Below are positions 1-5,114 of a DNA stretch of 6,540 bases, one piece after another. The stretch's first letter is position 1; each line of letters opens with the position of its first letter. The DNA is from an uncultured Collinsella sp. Lineage in GTDB: Bacteria > Actinomycetota > Coriobacteriia > Coriobacteriales > Coriobacteriaceae. Both the position numbers and the translations under genes were made by a program. The stretch spans positions 1-6,540 of the forward strand of contig USGN01000071.1 of NCBI GenBank assembly GCA_900554255.1, read 5' to 3'. The notes beneath the pieces were generated by a model. The model searched no databases. It saw only the letters and a program-made list of their open reading frames with translations, and was not told the DNA's origin.

Positions 1-44
1 TTGAACGTCAGATTGCCGCTTAGGGGCGTTTGCAGCGTCGAGCC

Positions 45-71
45 GTTACGCGGTTCGTAGAACCGCGTAAC
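45..71 (-). terminator. Perfect 12-bp hairpin downstream of htpG
   Basis: GTTACGCGGTTC (45-56) and GAACCGCGTAAC (60-71) are exact reverse complements around a 3-nt loop, starting 7 nt after the htpG stop codon. No T-tract follows on the minus strand (the next bases are GGCTCGACG), so this is not a classical intrinsic terminator. It may be a U-less actinobacterial-style terminator, a 3'-end stabiliser, or a bidirectional boundary element with a gene beyond the window. The hairpin itself is certain; its function is inferred. Confidence 0.6.
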
Positions 72-92
72 TTGCTAACTACATCAAGTTAC
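67..92 (-). repeat. Second inverted repeat spanning the htpG stop codon
   Basis: GTAACTTG (67-74) and CAAGTTAC (85-92) form an exact 8-bp inverted repeat with a 10-nt loop. The loop contains the TAG stop codon at 79-81. Its arm at 67-71 is shared with the 12-bp hairpin at 45-71, so the two RNA stems cannot both form completely. Biological function is unknown. Confidence 0.55.
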
Positions 93-2103
93 AAACAGCT
101 GCCGCGAAGGCAACGGGATCCTCGGGGAGGATGCCCTCGACGAGCAGGGCCTGGTCGTAGAGCAGGCCGGAGTACTGCTTAATCTTGTCGGCGTCGCCCG
201 CCTTCTGGGCAGCGACGAGCTTGGCGAAGACCGGGTGCTTAGCGTTGAGCTCGAGCACGCGCTGGCTCTTGGGCATACCGTCGGGCGCGCCCTCGGGACC
301 CTTCTGAAGCACCTTCTCCATCTCGAGCGAAAGCGGACCCTCGGTGGTGATGCAGGCGGGGGCGTCAGTCAGACGCGCAGAGACGGCAACCTTCTCGACC
401 TTGTCGCCGAGCGCCTCCTTCATGGCGTTAAAGAGGTCCTCGTTCTCCTTGGTGGCGTCCTCGGCCTCCTTCTTCTCGTCATCGGTCGCCAAGTCAAGAT
501 CGCCGGTCGCGACGTTCTTAAGCTCCAGATGACGATCCTCGACCTCAGGCTCGGCACCATCGGCAACTGCCTTCTCGGCAGCCTCGCGAGCAGCGTCATC
601 CTCGTAGACCTTGGGCATATCGGCAGCCACGTACTCACGCATGGCCTGGAAGGTGAACTCATCCACGTCCTGCGTCAGCAGCAGCACGTCATAGCCGCGG
701 TCGAGCACGCCCTTCACGACGGGCATCTTGGCCAGACGCTCGCGCGAATCGCCGGCGGCATAGTAGATTGCCTTCTGGCCCTCGGGCATGCCCTTGGCAT
801 ACTCGGCAAGGGTGATCATCTTCTGCTCCTTGGCAGACCAGAACAGCAGCAGGTCGGCGAGCTCATCGGCCTTCATGCCATAGCTCGAGTAGATGCCGTA
901 CTTAAGACCGCGGCCAAAGTTCTCAAAGAACTTCTCGTAGGCCTCGCGGTCGTTGTCACGCATATCCTCAAGGTCGGCGGTGATCTTCTTTTCCACACGC
1001 TTGGCGATGGCCTTGAGCTGACGGTTCTGCTGCAGCGTCTCACGCGAGATGTTGAGCGTCACGTCGGCAGAGTCCACGACACCGCGCACAAAGTTGTAGT
1101 AGTCGGGCAGCAGGTCGTCGCACTTCTCCATAATCAGCACGTTGGAGCTGTAGAGCGCCAGGCCCTTCTCGTAGTCCTTGCTGTACAGATCGAACGGGGC
1201 GCGACCCGGCACAAACAGCAGTGCATCGTACTCAAGCGTGCCCTCGGCATGGAAGCTGATAGTGCGCGCGGGATCATCAAAGTCGTGGAACGTGGACTTG
1301 TAGAACTCGTCGTAGTCCTTCTGCTCGACATCGGAGCTGCGCTTCTTCCAGATCGGTGTCATGGAATTGACGGTCTCGAGCTCCTGGTAGTCCTCGTACT
1401 CGGGCTTGTAATCGTCGCCGGCGTCCTCGGGCTTGGGCTTCTGGCGGCTCTTGCTCACCATCATCTGAATCGGGTAGCGCACATAGTTGCTGTACTGCTG
1501 AATCAGGCTCTTGAGGCCCCACTCGGTCAGGAAGCGATCGTAGGTCTCGGCCTCGCCGTCGGCGTCGAGCTTCTCGTTCTCGCGCAGCGTCAGGATGACA
1601 TCGGTACCGTGCTCAGCACGCTCGCCATCCTCGATGGTGTAGCCCTCAAGACCGTCGGACTCCCAAACGTGGGCGGTATCCTCGCCATAAGCGCGGCTGA
1701 CGACCTTCACGTGGCTGGCAACCATAAAGGCGGAGTAGAAACCCACGCCAAACTGACCGATGATGTCGACATCGGAGCCCTGCTGCTCAGCGTTCTCGGT
1801 CTTAAACTCCTCGGAGCCAGAATGGGCGATGGTGCCCAGGTTGCGCTCGAGCTCCTCGGCGGTCATGCCGATACCGTTATCCGAAATAGTGATGGTACGG
1901 GCGTCCTTATCAAAGGAGACACGGATGGCCAGGTCGCCCTGGTCGAGTTTGACACTCGGATCCTGAAGGCTCTTAAAGTTGAGCTTGTCGACGGCATCGC
2001 TCGCGTTGGAGATAAGCTCGCGCAGGAAGATTTCCTTATTGGTGTAGATGGAGTTGATCATGAGGTCGAGCAGTTTTTTGCTCTCGGTCTTAAATTGACG
2101 CAT
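79..2103 (-). CDS. htpG: Molecular chaperone HtpG (bacterial Hsp90)
   Basis: This is a complete 674-residue Hsp90-family ATPase, a cytosolic homodimer that remodels client proteins, often with DnaK. The N-terminal GHKL ATP-binding domain shows E29 and N33 in LRELISNASDAVDK, D75 in SDNGIGM (74-80), the lid segment GTIAHSGS (90-97) and GQFGVGFYSAF (116-126). The middle domain carries the catalytic-loop arginine in ISRETLQQNR (352-361, R354). The C-terminal dimerisation end, LLYDQALLVEGILPEDP, matches the family. At 674 residues it is somewhat longer than the roughly 610-640 usual for HtpG. The extra length appears to sit in an acidic linker at about 223-247 and a charged, Ala/Glu-rich stretch at about 501-555. 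The ATG is supported by AAAGGA at 2115-2110, six bases upstream. The gene ends with TAG. It is last in the co-directional series but separated from the acetyltransferase gene by about 200 bp with its own leader, so it is probably transcribed independently. Identification is by recognised family motifs. Confidence 0.98.
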   Translation of the reverse strand: MRQFKTESKKLLDLMINSIYTNKEIFLRELISNASDAVDKLNFKSLQDPSVKLDQGDLAIRVSFDKDARTITISDNGIGMTAEELERNLGTIAHSGSEEFKTENAEQQGSDVDIIGQFGVGFYSAFMVASHVKVVSRAYGEDTAHVWESDGLEGYTIEDGERAEHGTDVILTLRENEKLDADGEAETYDRFLTEWGLKSLIQQYSNYVRYPIQMMVSKSRQKPKPEDAGDDYKPEYEDYQELETVNSMTPIWKKRSSDVEQKDYDEFYKSTFHDFDDPARTISFHAEGTLEYDALLFVPGRAPFDLYSKDYEKGLALYSSNVLIMEKCDDLLPDYYNFVRGVVDSADVTLNISRETLQQNRQLKAIAKRVEKKITADLEDMRDNDREAYEKFFENFGRGLKYGIYSSYGMKADELADLLLFWSAKEQKMITLAEYAKGMPEGQKAIYYAAGDSRERLAKMPVVKGVLDRGYDVLLLTQDVDEFTFQAMREYVAADMPKVYEDDAAREAAEKAVADGAEPEVEDRHLELKNVATGDLDLATDDEKKEAEDATKENEDLFNAMKEALGDKVEKVAVSARLTDAPACITTEGPLSLEMEKVLQKGPEGAPDGMPKSQRVLELNAKHPVFAKLVAAQKAGDADKIKQYSGLLYDQALLVEGILPEDPVAFAAAVCNLM

Positions 2104-2133
2104 GTGCAGTCCTTTCGCGCTACCCCTGCCCGC

Positions 2134-2158
2134 AAAAACGGCCCGGTTGCCCGAGCCG
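2134..2158 (-). terminator. Terminator-like hairpin with GCAA loop in the htpG leader
   Basis: Read on the minus strand, CGGCTCGG (2158-2151), loop GCAA (2150-2147) and CCGGGCCG (2146-2139) make an 8-bp stem with a single G-U wobble. TTTTT (2138-2134) follows directly. This is the standard form of a Rho-independent terminator capped by a GNRA tetraloop. It lies about 150 nt past the acetyltransferase stop and only 30 nt before the htpG ATG. It is either the end of the upstream operon or an attenuator inside the htpG 5' leader. Confidence 0.7.
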
Positions 2159-2187
2159 CATCGCAGACCTGCTATGTTCAGACTTAG

Positions 2188-2218
2188 ATTTTATAACCTA
2201 TTAGCGCGCATATATACA
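2188..2218 (-). promoter_or_regulatory. Candidate htpG promoter (AT-rich -10 region)
   Basis: The minus strand reads GGTTATAAAAT at 2198-2188, which offers a -10 element as TATAAA or TAAAAT in otherwise GC-rich DNA. The -35 region about 17 bp upstream (TGTATA or TATATA) is poor. A better -35-like hexamer, CTGACA, sits at 2244-2239 but pairs only with a weak TATGTA at 2220-2215. No CIRCE element (TTAGCACTC-N9-GAGTGCTAA) or HspR HAIR element was seen, so heat-shock control by HrcA or HspR is not supported. The call is by eye only. Confidence 0.3.
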
Positions 2219-2245
2219 TACGGAATCGAAAAACTGTATGTCAGA

Positions 2246-2259
2246 GCGCTCCGAAGCGC
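2246..2259 (-). repeat. Short inverted repeat upstream of htpG
   Basis: GCGCT-TCGG-AGCGC on the minus strand is an exact 5-bp stem with a 4-nt loop, extendable by one G-U pair. It directly precedes the CTGACA hexamer at 2244-2239. It has no adjacent T-tract, so it is a weak terminator candidate. It could equally be an operator or chance. Confidence 0.35.
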
Positions 2260-2269
2260 CAATTGCCTA

Positions 2270-2308
2270 GAAGCGTCCCTAACTGCCGGCAGAAAAGGAA
2301 CGTCCCTA
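2270..2308 (-). repeat. Two imperfect TAGGGACG repeats at the end of the acetyltransferase gene
   Basis: The minus strand has TAGGGACGTTCC at 2308-2297 and TAGGGACGCTTC at 2281-2270. They match at 10 of 12 bases and start 27 bp apart. The first copy begins with the acetyltransferase TAG stop codon. Between them lies the 10-bp palindrome CTGCCGGCAG (2292-2283). The arrangement looks like part of a small intergenic repeat element, but only one locus is visible, so dispersal across the genome cannot be judged. Confidence 0.4.
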
Positions 2309-2807
2309 TCTGTCGCCCAGCAGTTTGGCCATCCAGGCATGAGGCTGGCCTTCGTCTTCGTAGTCCACCGGGGCAATCTGCGTGTAGCCGGCCTTGGCAT
2401 AGAGCGGCAGCACGTACTCCTGTGCATGCAACTTTATGAGCTTGGCGCCGGCATCGCACGCAGCAGCTTCGCTGGCTTCGACAATCTTGCTCGCCAGACC
2501 GCGACGACGCATGGTGGACAGCACGGCAACGCGCCCCATAATATAGGTCTCCCCCGCCGCAACGCCTTCGTCCAAGTCGCACGCCGGCGAAACCGGAGCC
2601 TCTGCATCTGCCGCGCGCTCCAGTTCCTCGGGAAACACGCGTGAGCAGCCGGTGAGCTCGCCGTCCACGTACAGCGTCACATGGATGCAAGTCGGCGCCT
2701 CATCGATAGCGTCGAACTCGTTTTCGTAGCCCTGTTCGTCCAAAAAAAACGGCGCGGCGCACCAGCGCCGCGTCATCAAAGCAACCCGTCTTAAGTTGGA
2801 TATCCAT
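2306..2807 (-). pseudogene. GNAT N-acetyltransferase (ElaA/YjcF-like), frameshifted in a T8 run
   Basis: This is an acetyl-CoA-dependent N-acetyltransferase with unknown substrate. The natural start is ATG at 2807-2805, with a strong GAGGGGG Shine-Dalgarno at 2819-2813 and a 5-nt spacer. That frame gives MDIQLKTGCFDDAALVRRAVF and then runs off after the T8 tract at 2749-2742, stopping at TGA 2702-2700 after 35 residues. Removing one T joins it to the frame reading LDEQGYENEFDAID and on to the TAG at 2306, giving a continuous 166-residue GNAT protein. On that numbering, VRRAVFLDEQGY is the family's conserved N-terminal VRxxVFxxEQG segment. GRVAVL (91-96) and RRRGLAS (100-106) form the acetyl-CoA pyrophosphate-binding motif A. 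HAQ (127-129), YAKAGY (136-141) and PHAWM (155-159) are further family signatures. A 230-codon reading frame (2998-2306) overlaps the phosphatase gene, but its first roughly 85 residues look nothing like a GNAT. The gene starts 39 nt after the phosphatase gene and is probably cotranscribed. The break may be true inactivation, phase variation or a sequencing error. Confidence 0.85.
2742..2749 (-). repeat. T8 homopolymer at the frameshift point
   Basis: Eight consecutive T on the coding strand (A8 on the plus strand) lie between GCCG and GGACGAAC, inside codons 20-22 of the acetyltransferase. With seven T the gene is open; with eight it is not. Mononucleotide runs of this length are prone to slippage in replication and transcription, and to indel errors in sequencing. 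Confidence 0.9.
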
Positions 2808-2846
2808 AGCAGCCCCCTCATTCGATGCGAACGTTGGGGAAAAATT

Positions 2847-3494
2847 TTAGCGGAAATGAGCTCCCACGCTAAACTTCGCGCGTGCTTTTGCCAGGCAGTC
2901 GTAGTGGCCCACGTTGTGGGCATCGCTCGCGATATAGCTGTACAGGCCCTGCTTAAACAGGCGCTGCGCCGGCTTCTTTTCGCGACCGAATCGTCCACCT
3001 GCGATAAAGTCCGCCGAAGCCTGCAGTTTGCAGCCCAGGTCGACCAGGTGTTCAGCTACGCTCACATCCTTTTGAATCGCACGATAGCGTTCGGGATGGG
3101 CAATAATCACCTGGTAACCGCGACACTGCAAATCGTAGATCGTGTTCTCGTATTCCTCAAAGTCATACGAATCGGCACGTGTCGAAAGCTCAAGCAAAAA
3201 CTCGTTTGAGCCATCGAAATGCAGGCGATCGGCCCATTCGATGCCCAAATCCATGAGCTTGGCGTGATTGACCTCAAAGCCCATCTGAAGCCGCATATCG
3301 CCCGCATGGGCACACAGCAACCGGTAGGCCTCCCACATGTTGGCGTAGTCAAAGTATGGGTCCCGGCAGTGCGGCGTACACACCATGTGCGTTACGCCGA
3401 CGGCGCGGGCCGCCTCGAGCATCGCTAAGCTTTGCTCGAGGTTCGCCGCGCCGTCATCGACTCCGGGCAGGATATGACAATGGATGTCTCGCAT
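2847..3494 (-). CDS. cpsB: CpsB/YwqE-type PHP-family tyrosine phosphatase
   Basis: This 215-residue metal-dependent protein-tyrosine phosphatase has the PHP (polymerase and histidinol phosphatase) fold and dephosphorylates the partner tyrosine kinase. Metal-ligand motifs are in family order: DIHCHILPGVDDG (3-15, with H5, H7 and D14), TPH (40-42), the glutamate of GFE (72-74), E102 in LLELS, H133 in AHPERY (132-137), and D191/H193 in SDAHN (190-194). The N-terminus aligns without offset to pneumococcal CpsB. The protein is about 25-30 residues shorter than the usual 240-255 because it ends about 20 residues after SDAHN, where the family normally continues into an NP-containing helix. All catalytic ligands remain. 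The ATG follows AAGAGGG (3505-3499) by 4 nt. The gene starts 25 nt after the kinase gene ends, indicating one operon. No terminator is seen between it and the acetyltransferase gene. The symbol follows the Streptococcus naming; ywqE and capC are equivalents. Confidence 0.9.
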   Translation of the reverse strand: MRDIHCHILPGVDDGAANLEQSLAMLEAARAVGVTHMVCTPHCRDPYFDYANMWEAYRLLCAHAGDMRLQMGFEVNHAKLMDLGIEWADRLHFDGSNEFLLELSTRADSYDFEEYENTIYDLQCRGYQVIIAHPERYRAIQKDVSVAEHLVDLGCKLQASADFIAGGRFGREKKPAQRLFKQGLYSYIASDAHNVGHYDCLAKARAKFSVGAHFR

Positions 3495-3519
3495 ATCGCC
3501 CTCTTATCTGCGTCGTTGC

Positions 3520-4278
3520 TTATTTCTTAAAGCGTTTCGCCTTCGCAGGGGTGCCCGTTGCAGCCGCGCCGCCGACAGCGGGATTGACCCCAGCCGCAGC
3601 GTTGTTCTGCGCCTTGTCCCCGCCATAATACGAGTAATAGTAGTCGTGGCTCGAGGTATCGCAGCAGTTCATGACCGTACCGATCACATTGACCTCTGCC
3701 TTGTTGAGCTGGTCGAAGGCGGCAAGGATCTCGTTGCGCTTGGCGAAGTCCTCACGGACAACGTAGATGGTGCCGTCGGTAATCGCGGCGACCTCGGCGG
3801 CATCGACAAAGGTGCCCACGGGCGGCGTATCGAAAATGACGTACTGGTACTTCTCCTCCAGTGCGGCAACCAGCTTGGCAAAGCGGCGCGAAGCGATAAT
3901 GTCGGCCGGATTGGGAATGCGCGGCTCGGCGTCGAGGAAGAAGAAGTTGGGTTGACCGGTTTCGACGACAGCCTCGTCAACCGACATCTGGTCGGAAAGG
4001 ACGGCGTACAGGCCACCGGAATGACGGAGACCCAGCAGGTTGGCAAGCCTGCGGTGGCGCATGTCGCACTCAACGAGCAGAACGCTCTTGCCGCTGGTTG
4101 CGATGGCCTGGGCCAGGTTGAGCGCGATGGTGGACTTGCCCTCGTTGGGAATGGAAGAAGTCACCGTAATGGACTTGATGGGCGTATCGACACTCGCAAA
4201 GCGGATGTTGGCGAGCAGAGTCTTGGCTGCATTGTTAAAGGCGAGGGTATCGCCGGTTTTCTTCTTACTACGGGCCAT
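3520..4278 (-). CDS. cpsD: CpsD/CapB-type bacterial tyrosine kinase
   Basis: This 252-residue cytoplasmic BY-kinase autophosphorylates on tyrosines when bound to its membrane activator. Its phosphorylation state normally governs capsule or exopolysaccharide polymerisation and export. It shows Walker A SSIPNEGKST (41-50), Walker A' LLVECDMRHR (67-76) and Walker B VIFDTPP (147-153), the three nucleotide-binding motifs of this P-loop family. A tyrosine cluster, DYYYSYYGG, sits at 212-220 (Y213, Y214, Y215, Y217, Y218). Unlike most relatives, where the cluster is at the extreme C-terminus, it is followed by about 32 Ala/Gly/Asn-rich residues ending in the basic stretch KAKRFKK. There is no membrane segment, so this is the split, Gram-positive architecture. 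The ATG lies only 3 nt after the stop of the upstream activator gene, with its ribosome-binding sequence (AGGGCGG) inside that gene's last codons. Translation is therefore probably coupled and the two proteins made together. Confidence 0.93.
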   Translation of the reverse strand: MARSKKKTGDTLAFNNAAKTLLANIRFASVDTPIKSITVTSSIPNEGKSTIALNLAQAIATSGKSVLLVECDMRHRRLANLLGLRHSGGLYAVLSDQMSVDEAVVETGQPNFFFLDAEPRIPNPADIIASRRFAKLVAALEEKYQYVIFDTPPVGTFVDAAEVAAITDGTIYVVREDFAKRNEILAAFDQLNKAEVNVIGTVMNCCDTSSHDYYYSYYGGDKAQNNAAAGVNPAVGGAAATGTPAKAKRFKK

Positions 4279-4281
4279 GGA

Positions 4282-4938
4282 TTACTTACCGCCCTTCACA
4301 ACGGGGAAACGACCGATAACGGGCACACCGAGCAGCTCGACGGCATCGTCAACGGAGCGGACGCGGGTATTGAGCATGTCAAGCAGCACGACAATTGCAA
4401 CGGCGACGAACAGGCCGGCCAGAGCGGCGACCGCGATGTAGAGTTTGCGGTTGGGGCCGCTGGGCTGGCTGGGGATCTTTGCCTTATCGATCACGTTGAC
4501 GGCCTGGGCGGCGTCAACGTCCTGAGCCACGGTAGACACCGAGTTGGCAATGGCGTTGGCGACAGCAGCGGCACCGTCGGGGCTGTCGCCGGTCACGGAC
4601 AGCGAAATGACACGAGTCGTGGTCTCGCTCGTAACGCTCACCTTGTAATCATCCAAGTTGGAAAGACCCAGCTCCTTAGCAGCACCGCTCTTGACGCTGT
4701 CGCTATCGAGCAGCGTCGCGATATCGTTGGAGAGCATCTGGCTCGCCGACAGGTCGTTGTAGTAGCTCGTCTGGCTACCATCGGTCTTGGCGAGAATGTA
4801 CATGCTCGTCGTGGCGGTGTAGGTGTTGTCCATCATAGTGAAGGAGACGACGCCCATGGCGATCGCGCAGACCACCGGGAGGGCGATGACCAGCTTAAGG
4901 TGCTTTTTAAGCAGCTGGAACAGTTCGAGAAGGGTCAT
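4282..4938 (-). CDS. cpsC: Wzz/CpsC-type chain-length determinant and kinase activator
   Basis: This 218-residue membrane protein of the polysaccharide co-polymerase family sets polymer length and, in Gram-positives, activates the separate tyrosine kinase. It has a short cytoplasmic start, a first transmembrane helix at about 15-34, an extracytoplasmic Wzz domain at about 37-164, the proline-rich AKIPSQPSGPNR (153-164) just before the membrane, and a second helix at about 166-187. The cytoplasmic tail, NTRVRSVDDAVELLGVPVIG, is the type that docks on the CpsD ATPase. Length and topology match CpsC/CapA rather than the larger proteobacterial Wzc fusions. The ATG has AAAGG (4951-4947) 8 nt upstream. 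It is the first gene of a tight three-gene unit, so the operon promoter should lie in the 176-bp gap upstream. It could also be named capA or ywqC. Confidence 0.9.
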   Translation of the reverse strand: MTLLELFQLLKKHLKLVIALPVVCAIAMGVVSFTMMDNTYTATTSMYILAKTDGSQTSYYNDLSASQMLSNDIATLLDSDSVKSGAAKELGLSNLDDYKVSVTSETTTRVISLSVTGDSPDGAAAVANAIANSVSTVAQDVDAAQAVNVIDKAKIPSQPSGPNRKLYIAVAALAGLFVAVAIVVLLDMLNTRVRSVDDAVELLGVPVIGRFPVVKGGK

Positions 4939-4985
4939 GCAGCTTGCCTTTCATTTCCCTAGTTCATATCGACAAAACTGCTCGT

Positions 4986-5013
4986 ATGATATCGCATCTT
5001 TTTGCCATGTCCG
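4986..5013 (-). promoter_or_regulatory. Candidate promoter of the cpsC-cpsD-cpsB operon
   Basis: On the minus strand, CGGACA (5013-5008, 4 of 6 to TTGACA) and TATCAT (4991-4986, 5 of 6 to TATAAT) are separated by 16 bp. This would start transcription about 40 nt before the cpsC ATG. It is the best sigma-70-like pair seen by eye in the gap between the histidine kinase gene and cpsC. Confidence 0.4.
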
Positions 5014-5046
5014 AACTCTATACATAAGATACAGCGCTGACACCAT

Positions 5047-5058
5047 TGTTGCGCAACA
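5047..5058. promoter_or_regulatory. Perfect 12-bp palindrome, possible operator
   Basis: TGTTGCGCAACA is fully self-complementary. It lies between the presumed kinase-gene terminator and the candidate cpsC promoter, about 35 bp upstream of the -35 hexamer. Such even dyads are typical of dimeric regulator sites, but no regulator can be assigned. Confidence 0.3.
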
Positions 5059-5061
5059 TTA

Positions 5062-5090
5062 ACGCCGCACCGGCAGCCCCGATGCGGCGT
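5062..5090 (-). terminator. Probable terminator of the histidine kinase gene
   Basis: ACGCCGCA (plus strand 5062-5069) pairs exactly with TGCGGCGT (5083-5090). On the minus-strand RNA the stem extends inward by one G-U and three G-C pairs, giving about 12 bp around a 5-nt loop. It begins about 25 nt past the kinase stop codon. The following bases, TAATGTTG, form only a weak U-tract, so termination may be partial or factor-assisted. Confidence 0.6.
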
Positions 5091-5114
5091 GAAATTCACA
5101 TGTTTGCAGCACTG

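Noticed and set aside
1..44. Possible gene end or RNA gene at the left edge
   Set aside because: Only 44 bp remain beyond the hairpin, with no recognisable coding or RNA signature on either strand.
235..2187. 650-codon open reading frame on the plus strand opposite htpG
   Set aside because: It is antisense to an unmistakable, intact htpG. Its translation is Leu/Val/Gly-rich without recognisable domains, as expected from reading strongly codon-biased DNA backwards.
2246..2259. Hairpin as terminator of the acetyltransferase gene
   Set aside because: The stem is only 5-6 bp and the nearest T-run is about 12 nt downstream, so it does not fit an intrinsic terminator; the structure at 2134-2158 is much better.
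2104..2305. CIRCE or HAIR heat-shock operator upstream of htpG
   Set aside because: I searched for TTAGCACTC-N9-GAGTGCTAA and CTTGAGT-N7-ACTCAAG by eye and found neither.
2102..2644. 180-codon plus-strand frame starting next to htpG
   Set aside because: It runs antisense through the htpG leader and the acetyltransferase gene, shows no domain, and has no convincing start signal.
2306..2998. Taking the whole 230-codon frame as the acetyltransferase
   Set aside because: It would overlap the phosphatase gene by about 150 bp. Its first 85 residues are Arg/Trp-rich shadow sequence. The proper N-terminus with ribosome-binding site is in the neighbouring frame from 2807.
3484..4962. 492-codon plus-strand open reading frame opposite cpsD and cpsC
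   Set aside because: It is the mirror of two well-supported genes on the other strand, and its low-complexity product matches no family.
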